From assembly GCF_963678635.1 (NCBI RefSeq), contig NC_087065.1, forward strand, positions 65,691,374-65,755,373: 64,000 nucleotides of DNA. Reading direction: 5' to 3'. This document shows, piece by piece, positions 32,001 to 40,642 of the stretch. The stretch is from Symsagittifera roscoffensis (Eukaryota > Xenacoelomorpha > Acoela > Convolutidae). The position numbers and the translations under genes are program-made. The notes under the pieces were generated by a model that had not been told where the DNA came from, made no database searches, and saw nothing but the letters and a program-made list of their open reading frames with translations. The first letter of the stretch is position 1. Every line of letters starts with the position of its first letter.

Positions 32001-35000
32001 GGATATGCACATCTCCCGGATGGACTGAAATTTGTGTATGCAATGGTAGCCTTACTTTCGGAGGGAAAATATGATGTGATCATATCAGCCCCGAATCGCA
32101 TGATAGAAATGGAGAACCTGAGGCCACTTAAGGCTGAACTGCCTGCAGTATGGTCAGATATCTCAAACGCGATGAGAGGGTTCAAGGACCACGCGCTACA
32201 CATGTTGGTGTTGGACGAAGTGCTGGGGTTGGAACTGTCCAACTTCATTCGGCAACTCAAACTGAAACCAGGAATAGATGACGACCATCGAGTGATCACG
32301 GCGATGTCCAACGACTTGTGGTTCCGAGCAATGGAAGTGGCGAGTGAAGACACGAGAAGAAAGAATTCACTGGAGGCAAGAGCTCATCTGGAAGCGATGG
32401 TGCTGAGAACCAAGCCGGAAGCAAACCAGTGGCTACACCTGAATCCGAGAGTAGCGGCATTGGGTGCAGATGCTTTTCAGCAAGGCCCAGTAATGATCAC
32501 TAAGATACACGCCTACTTGTTGAAGGAGGTGAACCTGGCGGAAAATGCCGGAGAAAAGACAGCTGAGTTCGTGAACAGAATGTGTCAGATTACTCTGGAA
32601 ACCTTCTGGACCCAGGAAGTGAAAGGACAGGAGGGATTTGAAAGGACAGACAGCATGCTAGAAGGGTTGGGAGCCGGATGGACCGCGTCCTTCTTGGCAA
32701 AAGTCTACCCGAAAGTCTCGCACTACTTGATAAAGGAATTCCTCCAAGCGGTAGTGAAAGTATCGATAGTGGAATTAATAGCCTTGTTCGTGACATTTGG
32801 AGCGGAGAATTTCGTGAAAGGACCGGTGATACTGCTTACGGATGGAATACAGAACCTGCGACTAGATGGACTTCTGACATTGATCGCAATAACCCATGGA
32901 AACTTGGGAGGACTGATGAAACTGGCACGTTGTCCAGAGCAGATGAAAGAGAGAGTGAGGAATCTGGATATGAAGAAATCCACAGACTCGTGGAACAAAA
33001 TAAGAGACCTGAGACACACTCTTATCCAGTATCTCTTGCAGCAAAATCGCTTTGGAACCGGAGAAGACGAGACAATTGAAAGAGAGGAAGATGTTAGACG
33101 ACATGTTGGAGGCATGCCGCTGTTAACAGATTTGAGCTTAGCTATGAGAATTGATCCCTTGGCGCTGATCAGAGGAGTCACGGAGTTCGTGACAGTGATC
33201 TATGGACCAGCAGTCACCTTTGCGTTCCCTGACGTTAAAGTGGAAGCATATAGGAGGTCGGTGTTGCACCTGAACCTCATATCGGCAGTGGACGGTAGTA
33301 CACTGAACTGGTGTGAGCAGCACGCATTGCGAGAGCTCATGAGTGAAGATCTGTTATTTGCGAAAATATCGGAGCCAGAGATGACAGTCATCAATTTTGA
33401 CGATCACTTCTGTGACCGCATGGGAGAAGTAGAAAGAGGGCACATCGAGGTGTTTCCAAAGCTTTGGAATCTGAGGCCCTATGACAAAACGAATGGCGAA
33501 ATGACCAGAGTGCCTCGTCTCACAGCAGCGTATCACAAGGTGAGAGAAGAGACGAAGGACTGGGGCGATTACAAGAAGCTACCCGAAGCAATCCCTGAAT
33601 TCCCTCTGATAAGAAGGATGTTGCTCGGAGCAGTCTCCGTAGTACAAACTCCTAGGTTGAGAGCATTCGAAACCAATGAAAGGAGAGTAGGGAATTTCTC
33701 GGCGACGATGGATCCATACTTCGTGGGGAGAAATGCCGCCGTGTTACAGTACACACGATTTGCGTACACGGATCAAGCGACGAGAAGGCGAATAAGCAAC
33801 GCTGCTACTCCCAAGCCTGAAGGATTTGATGAGGAATGGAGGGGACTAGGCTTAGCTCCAATGAGGATGAGAGGCAGGACTGAATTGCCTGAAGCCTCAG
33901 TAATCCTGACCAGTGTGAGAAAAGAGATGAAAGCTGCGGGAGTATTGCAGACGAGAATTTTCCTAGCACCCTTCGGCTGCGAAGAAATCAGAGTGGTCCA
34001 TGGAGAAGAGGAAGATAAATCAGCCGGCACATTGCTCATACCGAGATTCCAGGAAGAAGCTGACAATGACAAACAAGGACCATCGAACTCGAATAGGGAC
34101 AAGTCAGAAGGAGATGACGGACAGGGTGGAAACCGTCAGACTGAAGAACCCATGCAACAAGATCAAGCTGGTGGGGAGGACGACAGGGCATCGACAGGAG
34201 GAACATCCAGCCTGGATTTCAATATCTTCAGTGATCTTGAGAATAATGCAGACACGTTGGAAACGACTGAGCCAGCGGATGAAGGCATCTCGACACTGGA
34301 ACCTCCGTCAGCCTTTGAGGAGATGAAACGGAATTTGCCGGAGAGCAGCTCTCCTGGCAATACAAGAAATAACGATCAGAGAATCCTCATGGAATCACCT
34401 CGGAGGAGAAGAATAGAGGCCTCAGCCAGAGTACCTTTCTTGGGAACGCTGCCCGAAGAAGAATGGGAAGTACATCACCGAGACCACGAGAGTAGGACGG
34501 GATGTAAGCTGGACAGAGTGGCGTTCATGGAAGAAGTCTGGACTGTGATTCAGAGCTATGGGACCCAGTCCATTCTCAAAACAGGTCTCAATCAACCCTT
34601 GATGAGAGAAGTACTTGACAAGCTTGATGAGTGTGAAGGGAGACTGAGTGAGTTATTGATCGACTCAGCCACTGATGAGAGTGAAGCGAATTCTCCCATC
34701 AAGATGACACCGCAGGACAATGAAGGAGAGGTGGTGTACCTGTCAAGGACCAGGAGAGGAACGATGCGATCGAAAATGGTGATTGATAAAATCAATGCGA
34801 TGAAAATGAAGTTAGGCAGCAGAGTGATGCCGAGGAGGATTGGAAAGACGAAAGTGGATTCGGAAATATCGATGAAAGCTGGTAACTCAGCGAAAAGAAA
34901 ACGAGTCGAGGAAGTCATGGATTTGGGGCAAGGTGATTATCAATTGTCTGGCACAGATAGAATATTAACTGATATAGCGATGGTGCCACCCATTCTCATG

Positions 35001-38000
35001 GCGGGGATAAAGTCAACCGGTTATAAATCCAAAAGGAGTGACCGCACTCTGACTGGAGCAACTTTAGAAATGGAAATACTCAGTCAATGTGGAGAGAGTA
35101 AAATGAGGGACTTCAAACCATCTCCCATGAATCATGGAAAAGGGAGTGTTGCAGGACAACTGACACCAGTGGAATACAACCGACTAACAGTGTCGGAGAC
35201 AGTGTCGATAGATGAACCCACCGGTGGATACATGGAGATGTTGGAATACCGGAACTCGGCTAGAGGGTATGTAGTGGCCCTGGAAGACGAAAAAGCCATG
35301 GAGGGTTATCTGGAAATGATGTTGCAAGGCACCACCCTCAAGCAGAAGGCGTATGGAACTTTGGCGTCGTCTGACGTAGAGGCGGAGACGATCGAGCAGT
35401 TGGTGAGCCTTCCATGGAAAGCAGTAGTATTGAGGTATTTTGAAGAAGAAATGAGGACTACGCCAAGAATACATGCTCTCGTGGCAGTACCTTACGTAAG
35501 GACAGAATTACAACTCAGGCTCGCCTGGTGCATGATGGGACTGACTCGCGAAGAATATGATTCGGAAGAAAGGAAGAGATCAAAGGAGGAAAAAGTTTTC
35601 CTTATGACGAATCTGAGGGATCTGATAGTCCAGGAGAGAGCAGCAGTAGCGTGTGCAAAGCGGAGAGACGCTCTCTGTTTCATTCGATTCCTGATAGAGC
35701 AGATCTCAGTACCTGCATTAAGCACTTGTGTTAAAATGTTGAAGGAAGGCGATGAGCGAACGAAAGCCATGTTCTTACTAGCAATGCTGGATATGCAGCA
35801 AAGTAAACCGATGAGGGTGAACATGAAAGAACCTGAAGAATTGGAACCCATGAAAAAGATAGACGAGATCAGGAGATTCTCAAACAAGGAGTTGAGGCTC
35901 ACTAAAGAATCTATGGGAGCATTGCCGAAATCCAGTGAATACTGTGGACCGATCAAGAAGAAGTCATATAGCTATGTATCCGGGATCATAGGGATAGCGT
36001 ACAATCCTTTCCTGAGTGAAGACATACGTGATTGCTTCTTTGATTATGAGCAGGCGGTGTTACTAAGATTCTGGACGTCCAGAATTGTGACGACTAAGAG
36101 CGTTAACAATCCACAGGCCAAATTGGGATTGGTCTTGGAAGAAGAGGTGACTGCACCTTCAGTACCAAAATCCGACAAGAGAGTGGAATTTGGGTTGGGA
36201 TTCTCAGATGAATTACTGAGAACGAGCTTGATGGCAGTGTGGGAATTGATGAAGCCATCGTGGTGTCCTAGTCCCAACGCTGACTCAATATTACGGGCGA
36301 CACAGGACATACAGAGGGAACTGAATGCGGACTGTAACCTGCGTGACCTCAACATCATATATAATGTGATGATAACAGCCTCTAAGAGCAACGGAGAAGA
36401 TAGAGTGGAGTTGCCTGGCTGGGGACCAGAAGACTGGGTCAAACCTGGTAGCTGTCTGGCGGAAGTCTGTGGACTAGAGGGTCACGTTTGTGGAAGTCTA
36501 GACTGTATGAAAACCCTGGAGAAACAACACAAGCAGTTGACGGTATTGTTTGGAAATGTAGTGATGAAAGCAAGAACGGAAACGGAACTGATAGCAGATT
36601 GCCATGGAGGAACCGATGTGAATCTAGTGACAGCACTAGGATTCTACAGCATGTTTGGTTCTTTAGAGTCACTATTGAATCTAAAACAGAAACATGAGAT
36701 GGTCACAGCCATCAGCGTAGAAGTATTCCCAGGAGTTCTGCAGACTGAGCAGAAGTATATAGGAAAATGGAGGGAAGCAATCGAAACGGAGATGAACATC
36801 AGACACAGCGAAACTTATTGTAGACCATCAGGAGCACGATATTTGGTGGGTTCAACGTTGGCTCCAATGTGCAAGAGCAGATACCCTGTACATTTCGTGG
36901 CTGTGGACGTGAAGAGTACAAGAACGATCGTGGATCAAGCTTTCTCAGTGCCAAAGTGCGTGAGATTGGCGAGAATGTCTGAAAAGTCTTACGAGTTACT
37001 ATGTAAGATGTTCTCAGCAGTTCCAGAGAGAACCAAAGAGGAGTTGGAGTCAATACTAGGAAAGAAGTTCATGGGATATGTGAGCGGGAACTTCAGTGAC
37101 TTTGAAAAACAGAAACAGAGAGGATCAACTGTCACAGATTACAATGCAGTAGATGAGAATGATGAAATCCACCGAGTGATGATGGAAGTGGAACCATTGC
37201 TGGAAGCTTCAGGAAAACGCAATTGGAGGAGCATCATGTTGACACATGACGAGTTTCCTTGCCACTGCTTGCTGCAGACCTGGTGGTATCCCAAGCGTAG
37301 TAATTTGGTGTTGATCTGGGACTCTGGAGAGCTGCTCTCCATGGGTTTACCAGATTCATCACAGCCCATAACAATAGTGATAGTGGGAGTTATGATGGCG
37401 ATACGATGGCTGGAAGCTCATGTGAGAGAAAATAATAGACAGGAGGCACCGACGAGAGAACAATTGCAGAAATTAGATTGTCTAAAAGATTTAGATCTTT
37501 TTGAGACAATGTGCAAAGTTCTAAACATTCCGATGGAAGTGAAGAAGATATGGGCAAGAAAACGATTGATGCCATGGTTCAGAGCTAACATGACTGCATG
37601 GTTGTACGAGTATGCGAAAAAGCATATGTCGAAACATGGCAGAGTGTACAGTGAATATCAGCTGGACATTGGGGCAGGAGCTTTCAAGCGAGCTTTCGTG
37701 ACCCATCGGAATGCAGTGACCACCGCTGTGAAAAGAATTTCCAGGACGAGCGAGCGTAGTGGAAATGAGAAGGCAGAGATGCTGAAAGAAGATTTGGAGA
37801 GAAACGTGACGTTGTGTCTCCACAACAGCTTCTGTAGAAACAGAGAATCAAACGTGGATCCCCTACCTTGCTGTAAACAGAGGGTGGAAGAGCAGAAGTG
37901 TTGGAGGACGGCTTCCAACAGCGTCAGGATAGTCAATGACGTGCTACAAGACACGGAAACCGAGAGTGCGGAGTCAGTGTCACAGGAGGAGGAAATGGAG

Positions 38001-38006
38001 CATTGA
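29061..38006 (+). CDS. Giant extra ORF (2,981 aa) with SGNH/GDSL hydrolase domain
   Basis: An uninterrupted ORF downstream of pol, with no counterpart in standard Ty3/Gypsy elements. Residues about 170-225 look like a coiled coil. Residues about 400-580 form an SGNH/GDSL hydrolase: LILGDSL with candidate nucleophile S411, G431-G432 in AFGGAT, GTND with N460, and TTDGIHF with D554 and H557. All four classic blocks are present in order, so an active esterase/lipase-like enzyme is plausible. Residues about 865-1080 contain a second SGNH-like pattern (VVANSEF with S871, VFAGINDHL with N922) without a clear D-x2-H. Residues about 1,660-1,790 are low-complexity acidic. The last ~1,200 residues are not recognised. 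No signal peptide or clear membrane anchor is seen, so it is unlikely to be an envelope protein. From memory, GDSL-type ORFs occur in bdelloid rotifer LTR elements and esterases in CR1/L2 LINEs; the size and double arrangement here are unusual. Confidence 0.88.
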   Translation: MDNFNLDELMDLAEAYVGPMVDAIYRRLIERDFALEDPEVVMLLTALINILGHDNRGDRPTEVLLMAAYGERGVLDRPNMRVMRWRNGALSGSDLANEPGLGSSRTYQPGEMPMPSKPKPGLTRMHREMNSEATSSGSPLRAAVPPKGAKVTQKVQTNQTIQDLDEMNDQLRSTKKELDDMTKTMLAMEEDRDMWRKLFEDCNKKQGQEIERLRQEYKERSEQVALTTSIEKVIPARDIPRGQSPMELLTPREMSQTTETRLPAETNRVTIPDPSDTLGDPVVEQTVRKLIETAGRLVANKNAPGSGVTAPYGTIDDTGRVQLSQTVIRQRMSNVTPLMGNSRIPEKKVRKMPAKKVSRVIDVQKNNQLKYSFTGVPETDPRACFNRATWSPAVNLQQPPLGTSHLILGDSLVRVLSNLRTSWVTTVMAFGGATIAQLYRMVELMNPGKIPNVMILVGTNDISRGSDEQEALWEAMMVCLFTTLWQKFSCAVLTVCTVPMNTRSLTVSGRRHNEGVMRWNNILRNLANRNAGRMILMDIEHELRAMDQARLTTDGIHFDSVEGQAWLNRVFQERLDELEAELFDTGVLKEEGTVSDTVITTFVPPNLETRLGTVPAAINYRQQSSSEPGRRTDVQERLGEAPMRRTIHPRKRIGPVNQPIEEVAGTSRSDTRSETTSTSREERPSRGSLMWSRSIPSPWHIYKEELMKLDLQRVSFIEDARRMLNGATLSVSRLYSITGVDWLIAASINFSSTTALRFADLEGLPSNNTIGPVNARPLQDVRLNHDERNREEWPGRFLTARAPIGQHVKIFRQLTTPPGHVKERVYPKLVNQDGDAQRYGGLTAIKKDETIFAAYDKAEMRKAKIMVVANSEFVYTSKSLFWPDVIMLAAVDLDLLQSVSLAIGVQRQTEMNPITIVFAGINDHLHSRGFLSRLRDPATAENAVWPAIKDILESMGEVVDATKEGSFNKVTLRVVFALSPGYAHLPDGLKFVYAMVALLSEGKYDVIISAPNRMIEMENLRPLKAELPAVWSDISNAMRGFKDHALHMLVLDEVLGLELSNFIRQLKLKPGIDDDHRVITAMSNDLWFRAMEVASEDTRRKNSLEARAHLEAMVLRTKPEANQWLHLNPRVAALGADAFQQGPVMITKIHAYLLKEVNLAENAGEKTAEFVNRMCQITLETFWTQEVKGQEGFERTDSMLEGLGAGWTASFLAKVYPKVSHYLIKEFLQAVVKVSIVELIALFVTFGAENFVKGPVILLTDGIQNLRLDGLLTLIAITHGNLGGLMKLARCPEQMKERVRNLDMKKSTDSWNKIRDLRHTLIQYLLQQNRFGTGEDETIEREEDVRRHVGGMPLLTDLSLAMRIDPLALIRGVTEFVTVIYGPAVTFAFPDVKVEAYRRSVLHLNLISAVDGSTLNWCEQHALRELMSEDLLFAKISEPEMTVINFDDHFCDRMGEVERGHIEVFPKLWNLRPYDKTNGEMTRVPRLTAAYHKVREETKDWGDYKKLPEAIPEFPLIRRMLLGAVSVVQTPRLRAFETNERRVGNFSATMDPYFVGRNAAVLQYTRFAYTDQATRRRISNAATPKPEGFDEEWRGLGLAPMRMRGRTELPEASVILTSVRKEMKAAGVLQTRIFLAPFGCEEIRVVHGEEEDKSAGTLLIPRFQEEADNDKQGPSNSNRDKSEGDDGQGGNRQTEEPMQQDQAGGEDDRASTGGTSSLDFNIFSDLENNADTLETTEPADEGISTLEPPSAFEEMKRNLPESSSPGNTRNNDQRILMESPRRRRIEASARVPFLGTLPEEEWEVHHRDHESRTGCKLDRVAFMEEVWTVIQSYGTQSILKTGLNQPLMREVLDKLDECEGRLSELLIDSATDESEANSPIKMTPQDNEGEVVYLSRTRRGTMRSKMVIDKINAMKMKLGSRVMPRRIGKTKVDSEISMKAGNSAKRKRVEEVMDLGQGDYQLSGTDRILTDIAMVPPILMAGIKSTGYKSKRSDRTLTGATLEMEILSQCGESKMRDFKPSPMNHGKGSVAGQLTPVEYNRLTVSETVSIDEPTGGYMEMLEYRNSARGYVVALEDEKAMEGYLEMMLQGTTLKQKAYGTLASSDVEAETIEQLVSLPWKAVVLRYFEEEMRTTPRIHALVAVPYVRTELQLRLAWCMMGLTREEYDSEERKRSKEEKVFLMTNLRDLIVQERAAVACAKRRDALCFIRFLIEQISVPALSTCVKMLKEGDERTKAMFLLAMLDMQQSKPMRVNMKEPEELEPMKKIDEIRRFSNKELRLTKESMGALPKSSEYCGPIKKKSYSYVSGIIGIAYNPFLSEDIRDCFFDYEQAVLLRFWTSRIVTTKSVNNPQAKLGLVLEEEVTAPSVPKSDKRVEFGLGFSDELLRTSLMAVWELMKPSWCPSPNADSILRATQDIQRELNADCNLRDLNIIYNVMITASKSNGEDRVELPGWGPEDWVKPGSCLAEVCGLEGHVCGSLDCMKTLEKQHKQLTVLFGNVVMKARTETELIADCHGGTDVNLVTALGFYSMFGSLESLLNLKQKHEMVTAISVEVFPGVLQTEQKYIGKWREAIETEMNIRHSETYCRPSGARYLVGSTLAPMCKSRYPVHFVAVDVKSTRTIVDQAFSVPKCVRLARMSEKSYELLCKMFSAVPERTKEELESILGKKFMGYVSGNFSDFEKQKQRGSTVTDYNAVDENDEIHRVMMEVEPLLEASGKRNWRSIMLTHDEFPCHCLLQTWWYPKRSNLVLIWDSGELLSMGLPDSSQPITIVIVGVMMAIRWLEAHVRENNRQEAPTREQLQKLDCLKDLDLFETMCKVLNIPMEVKKIWARKRLMPWFRANMTAWLYEYAKKHMSKHGRVYSEYQLDIGAGAFKRAFVTHRNAVTTAVKRISRTSERSGNEKAEMLKEDLERNVTLCLHNSFCRNRESNVDPLPCCKQRVEEQKCWRTASNSVRIVNDVLQDTETESAESVSQEEEMEH

Positions 38007-38825
38007 CGAATGGTCGAGAAAACAAGAGGCAGCAAGAAAGAAAATTAGAAGAATTTAGAAGTTTTAGAACTTCTAAACGACGAAAAAAGAAGAGAACAAA
38101 GGGATGATGAGGAAAAGTTAAAACTCAGAATTGTTTTATGTGTGTGAAAAACTCAAGTGAGAAACCAAGCAACCAAGTTGTAATTGAAAACTGAAACATT
38201 TAGTTGAGTTTTGAAATTGTTGCATTTATAAATTTGCATTTTGGTTTTAGTTGAAGTGGCTTTAGAGACACTCACTTATTATTTATTTAGAAAGGCTTGA
38301 GGGAAGAGTATATTTAAATATTCCAGCCTGCATGATTGTTTTTAATCACTTAGGAAGACTGATAACTTTGTGGTGACATGAAAAACTTGAGTAACTTCTT
38401 GAGGAGGGAGGTTGTTGCATTGTTCTTTCTAACCACAAAGTTTCTTAGTTTTAATACTCAGGACAATAGACAAGCAAGATTTCCGAAGGGAAGGAGCATA
38501 GTAGGATAATTTTAGCTTGTTGGTTGGCAGGACTGTCCTGCAAGCCAACACCTTTTAAATCTAGGAGAAAAAGTTTCAATCGGGACATTGACACTGGAAG
38601 TCAGAAAATATGTTTTATCTTAAGTCATATCCTCAATGTGCAGATTAATGAAAAAATTTGAAGGCTATAGTGATGTAGTATGATGCCATTTATATTCTGC
38701 AGTGAGTCGATGTGACGTAGATAAAAGTAATTTCGTGCATTTTGTAAATTCTGTTCGATGACACTGTAACCATTTAGAACATTGCGCGATTCAATGAGGA
38801 CATTGACCGGACTGTCCGGGGAGTA
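38007..38825 (+). other. 3' untranslated part of the giant element
   Basis: No ORF is seen. Two strong inverted repeats stand out. AACTTTGTGGT (38,364-38,374) pairs with ACCACAAAGTT (38,432-38,442). A compact hairpin lies at 38,518-38,550, with TGTTGG/CCAACA outside and GCAGGAC/GTCCTGC inside. The segment ends with the purine-rich TGTCCGGGGAGTA that directly precedes the 3' LTR. Confidence 0.7.
38813..38825 (+). promoter_or_regulatory. Candidate polypurine tract before the 3' LTR
   Basis: TGTCCGGGGAGTA abuts the first base of the 3' LTR, the place where plus-strand priming needs an RNase-H-resistant purine run. The run itself (GGGGAG) is short. The same core recurs four times inside pol (25,421, 25,487, 25,553, 28,041), which supports a role at the nucleic-acid level. 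Confidence 0.5.
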
Positions 38826-39746
38826 TGTGACATTCGACCAGAATGGCCAAAATGCAATTTATGCAGGATTCGAATTTTGAGCAGGAAGCCTTCCGAGTTG
38901 ATGATTTCGAAGGATTAGCGACGTTATTGGAACGTTTAGCCAAACGGTGAGGGCTAGAATATTCTAGTATTTTAAATTTTCAAAAATTCGAATGATGACG
39001 TCACATTTCTGAGAAATGCTGAAACGGCCATTTTAACAAAAAAGCGAGTAAAAAACAGAACAACTTTTATCGGCGATTGCGAATAGTACGAAAATCGAGA
39101 TTGGAGAACGACAACAAACTACAGAATAGCAGAGAACGTTCCGAGTTGCAACTATTGTGCTGCTACAATAGTTGCAAGGCCGTTGCCAACAACGGTGAAG
39201 GGTGAGAACCAGCCTTCCGGATTAGCGAGAAATCAAGAGTAAGGAGCTTGATTCAGCGGATTCAAGAATCCGGAAGGGTCTCGGGACGGAAACTTTTATT
39301 AACTCATATAAACTTTTAGCATCCGGTCATGTCCTGACTTGAATTTAACTGATATTTTGATTAGTTTTGACAAGGATGAGGTGCTAGGAGTTGGGGGAAA
39401 GGGTTGATCCATCTTCGATGGAGATGATGATTTTTATCTACTGAACAAAAACAATAGTAATATGATAAGTAGTAGCCCTGTTTTTAGGAGTGACCTCGTG
39501 GTCTGGGGATACAGAGACCCAGCCATGAGCTCACTAATTTCGCATGTAATTCAGTTAATTTGAGCGTTCTGGTCGAAGCCGGAGAACAGTAACGTTTTTG
39601 TCAGCCTGATGTAAGAAAGACCACCGAAAAGTACTGGCTTGGTAGAGACGGTGAAAAACATGCAAAGCTCTGTTTAGACGCTAGCCAGTCGTCTTAAGAC
39701 TTAGTTTTGTTATCCGTCGATATGTATCTTCCGGGCGAATGTTACA
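38826..39746 (+). repeat. 3' LTR of giant element
   Basis: The 921-bp LTR is nearly identical to 15,167-16,087, with about five substitutions seen by eye. It ends ...GAATGTTACA and is followed by GATGTAACGG of LINE1. The CRE-like site (38,996-39,003) and hairpins are intact. Confidence 0.95.
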
Positions 39747-40098
39747 GATGTAACGGTAGTAGACTCCTTAGCTCCTTGTAGAATTAATGCCGGGTCTGTT
39801 TGTAACCCTGGTGCGGCTGCCGCTGAAGCGGAAGGGCGAAAAAATGACAAGTATAAAGATCTTGTAGATGATGGATATCTTTTTCAACCGCTAGCTTTTG
39901 AAATTCAGGGCGCGGCCGGCCCCAGCACAAGTTTTTTTGAGCAAGCTTTGTTAGAACCTAAGCATATGCACTGAGGAACCCAGAGCAGGCAGCTTTTTAA
40001 AACAGAGAATCTCCCTGGCAATATAGATTGCGAACGCCGCTTGCGTACTCGGAACAATAAATGACAAAATAACTTTAGACGAAATTTTTTATTTGTAA
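39747..40098 (+). pseudogene. LINE1 C-terminus: second half of REL endonuclease
   Basis: The sequence begins DVTVVDSLAPCRINAG, the half-site that should directly follow KRPDGLTLVP of 15,150, then KNDKYKDLVDDGYLFQPLAF. A frame change follows, and the ORF ends IANAACVLGTIND...LDEIFYL with TAA at 40,096-40,098. It completes LINE1 on the far side of the LTR element and proves the orientation and the insertion point. Confidence 0.75.
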
Positions 40099-40312
40099 CT
40101 TTTGTATATTATATTTTCTCGTGTCGAGTTGCGTGTTCTTATTGAAGAAACGTAACCCGTATCGACTTTAATTGAAAAGGACTTAAACACTTGTCATCTT
40201 CTTCTATCATTATCACTTCCATATCTAGAAAACTCCAAGGATTTTGACTGGAATACGTGATGAAGGGACTCCTGACTGTAACACTGTAACCTCGGTTACT
40301 ATGATACTTTTG
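40099..40312 (+). other. LINE1 3' UTR and flank
   Basis: GTGTCGAGTT...ATTGAAGAAAC (about 40,121-40,150) matches, inverted, the 3' end of LINE2 at about 10,060-10,100, so the LINE 3' end lies near 40,170. No poly(A) tail is obvious. The following 140 bp show nothing recognisable. Confidence 0.5.
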
Positions 40313-40527
40313 ACCTTCTGATTACCTAAAAAAAAAGATATGGAACTTATGCGACTGCTTTTTTTAAAAATCTTGGGACAAATTTTCCCTTTTGGGACCT
40401 ATAAACACGCACCCCTATTGCTGCTTCATTAACGTATTTTACATCAACACATAGAAACCATTGGACTTTCTTAGAGTCGCTAAGAGAAATATTTACACAA
40501 CTTATGTGATATCAACTAGAACAATCC
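40313..40527 (-). pseudogene. LINE2 5' fragment with zinc-finger coding, inverted
   Basis: Read on the minus strand, this matches LINE1 at about 12,770-12,900. It contains the segment GTTGTGTAAATATTTCTC, TTAGCGACTCTAAGAAA and the TTGATGTAAAATnnGTTAAT part that follows the PHD-like finger. It ends about 115 bp before the XPOT start codon. Together with 10,040-12,340 it would make one LINE2 split by LINE1. Confidence 0.62.
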
Positions 40528-40642
40528 AAATTTGTCGGACCGTGTCAGCAAAGCTTCCTTTGCGATGGTGTTTTTGATTGTTTTACATTTCAGAGCTATG
40601 TAAGTTATTTTTGAGACTCCAACTCACCGGAAGCTCCATATA

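Larger units (their letters stand above)
15167..39746 (+). mobile_element. Giant (24,580 bp) Ty3/Gypsy-type LTR retrotransposon with an extra 2,981-codon ORF
   Basis: The element has two 921-bp LTRs in direct orientation (TGTGACA...TGTTACA), a 2,974-bp leader, gag-pol, an extra giant ORF, an 819-bp 3' untranslated part and a short purine-rich tract before the 3' LTR. The pol order is protease, RT, RNase H, integrase, which defines Ty3/Gypsy order. About five mismatches separate its LTRs by eye, which implies a young insertion. Flanks share only GAT, shorter than the usual 4-6-bp duplication. A primer-binding site is uncertain; TGGCGCTCCTGGG at 16,100 (12 bp after the LTR) begins with TGG as expected, but I cannot assign a tRNA. 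A single in-frame UAA in integrase makes this copy defective. From memory, planarian Burro elements show that animal Ty3/Gypsy elements can exceed 30 kb. Confidence 0.92.

Noticed and set aside
36850-36960. VHFVAVDVKST in ORF3 as a DEDD exonuclease motif
   Set aside because: The required acidic pair (D-x-E) is missing and later exonuclease motifs were not found.
37370-37420. Hydrophobic stretch ITIVIVGVMMAIRW as an envelope membrane anchor
   Set aside because: It is short, followed by a soluble-looking region, and there is no signal peptide, glycosylation-rich ectodomain or cleavage site, so ORF3 is not called an envelope gene.
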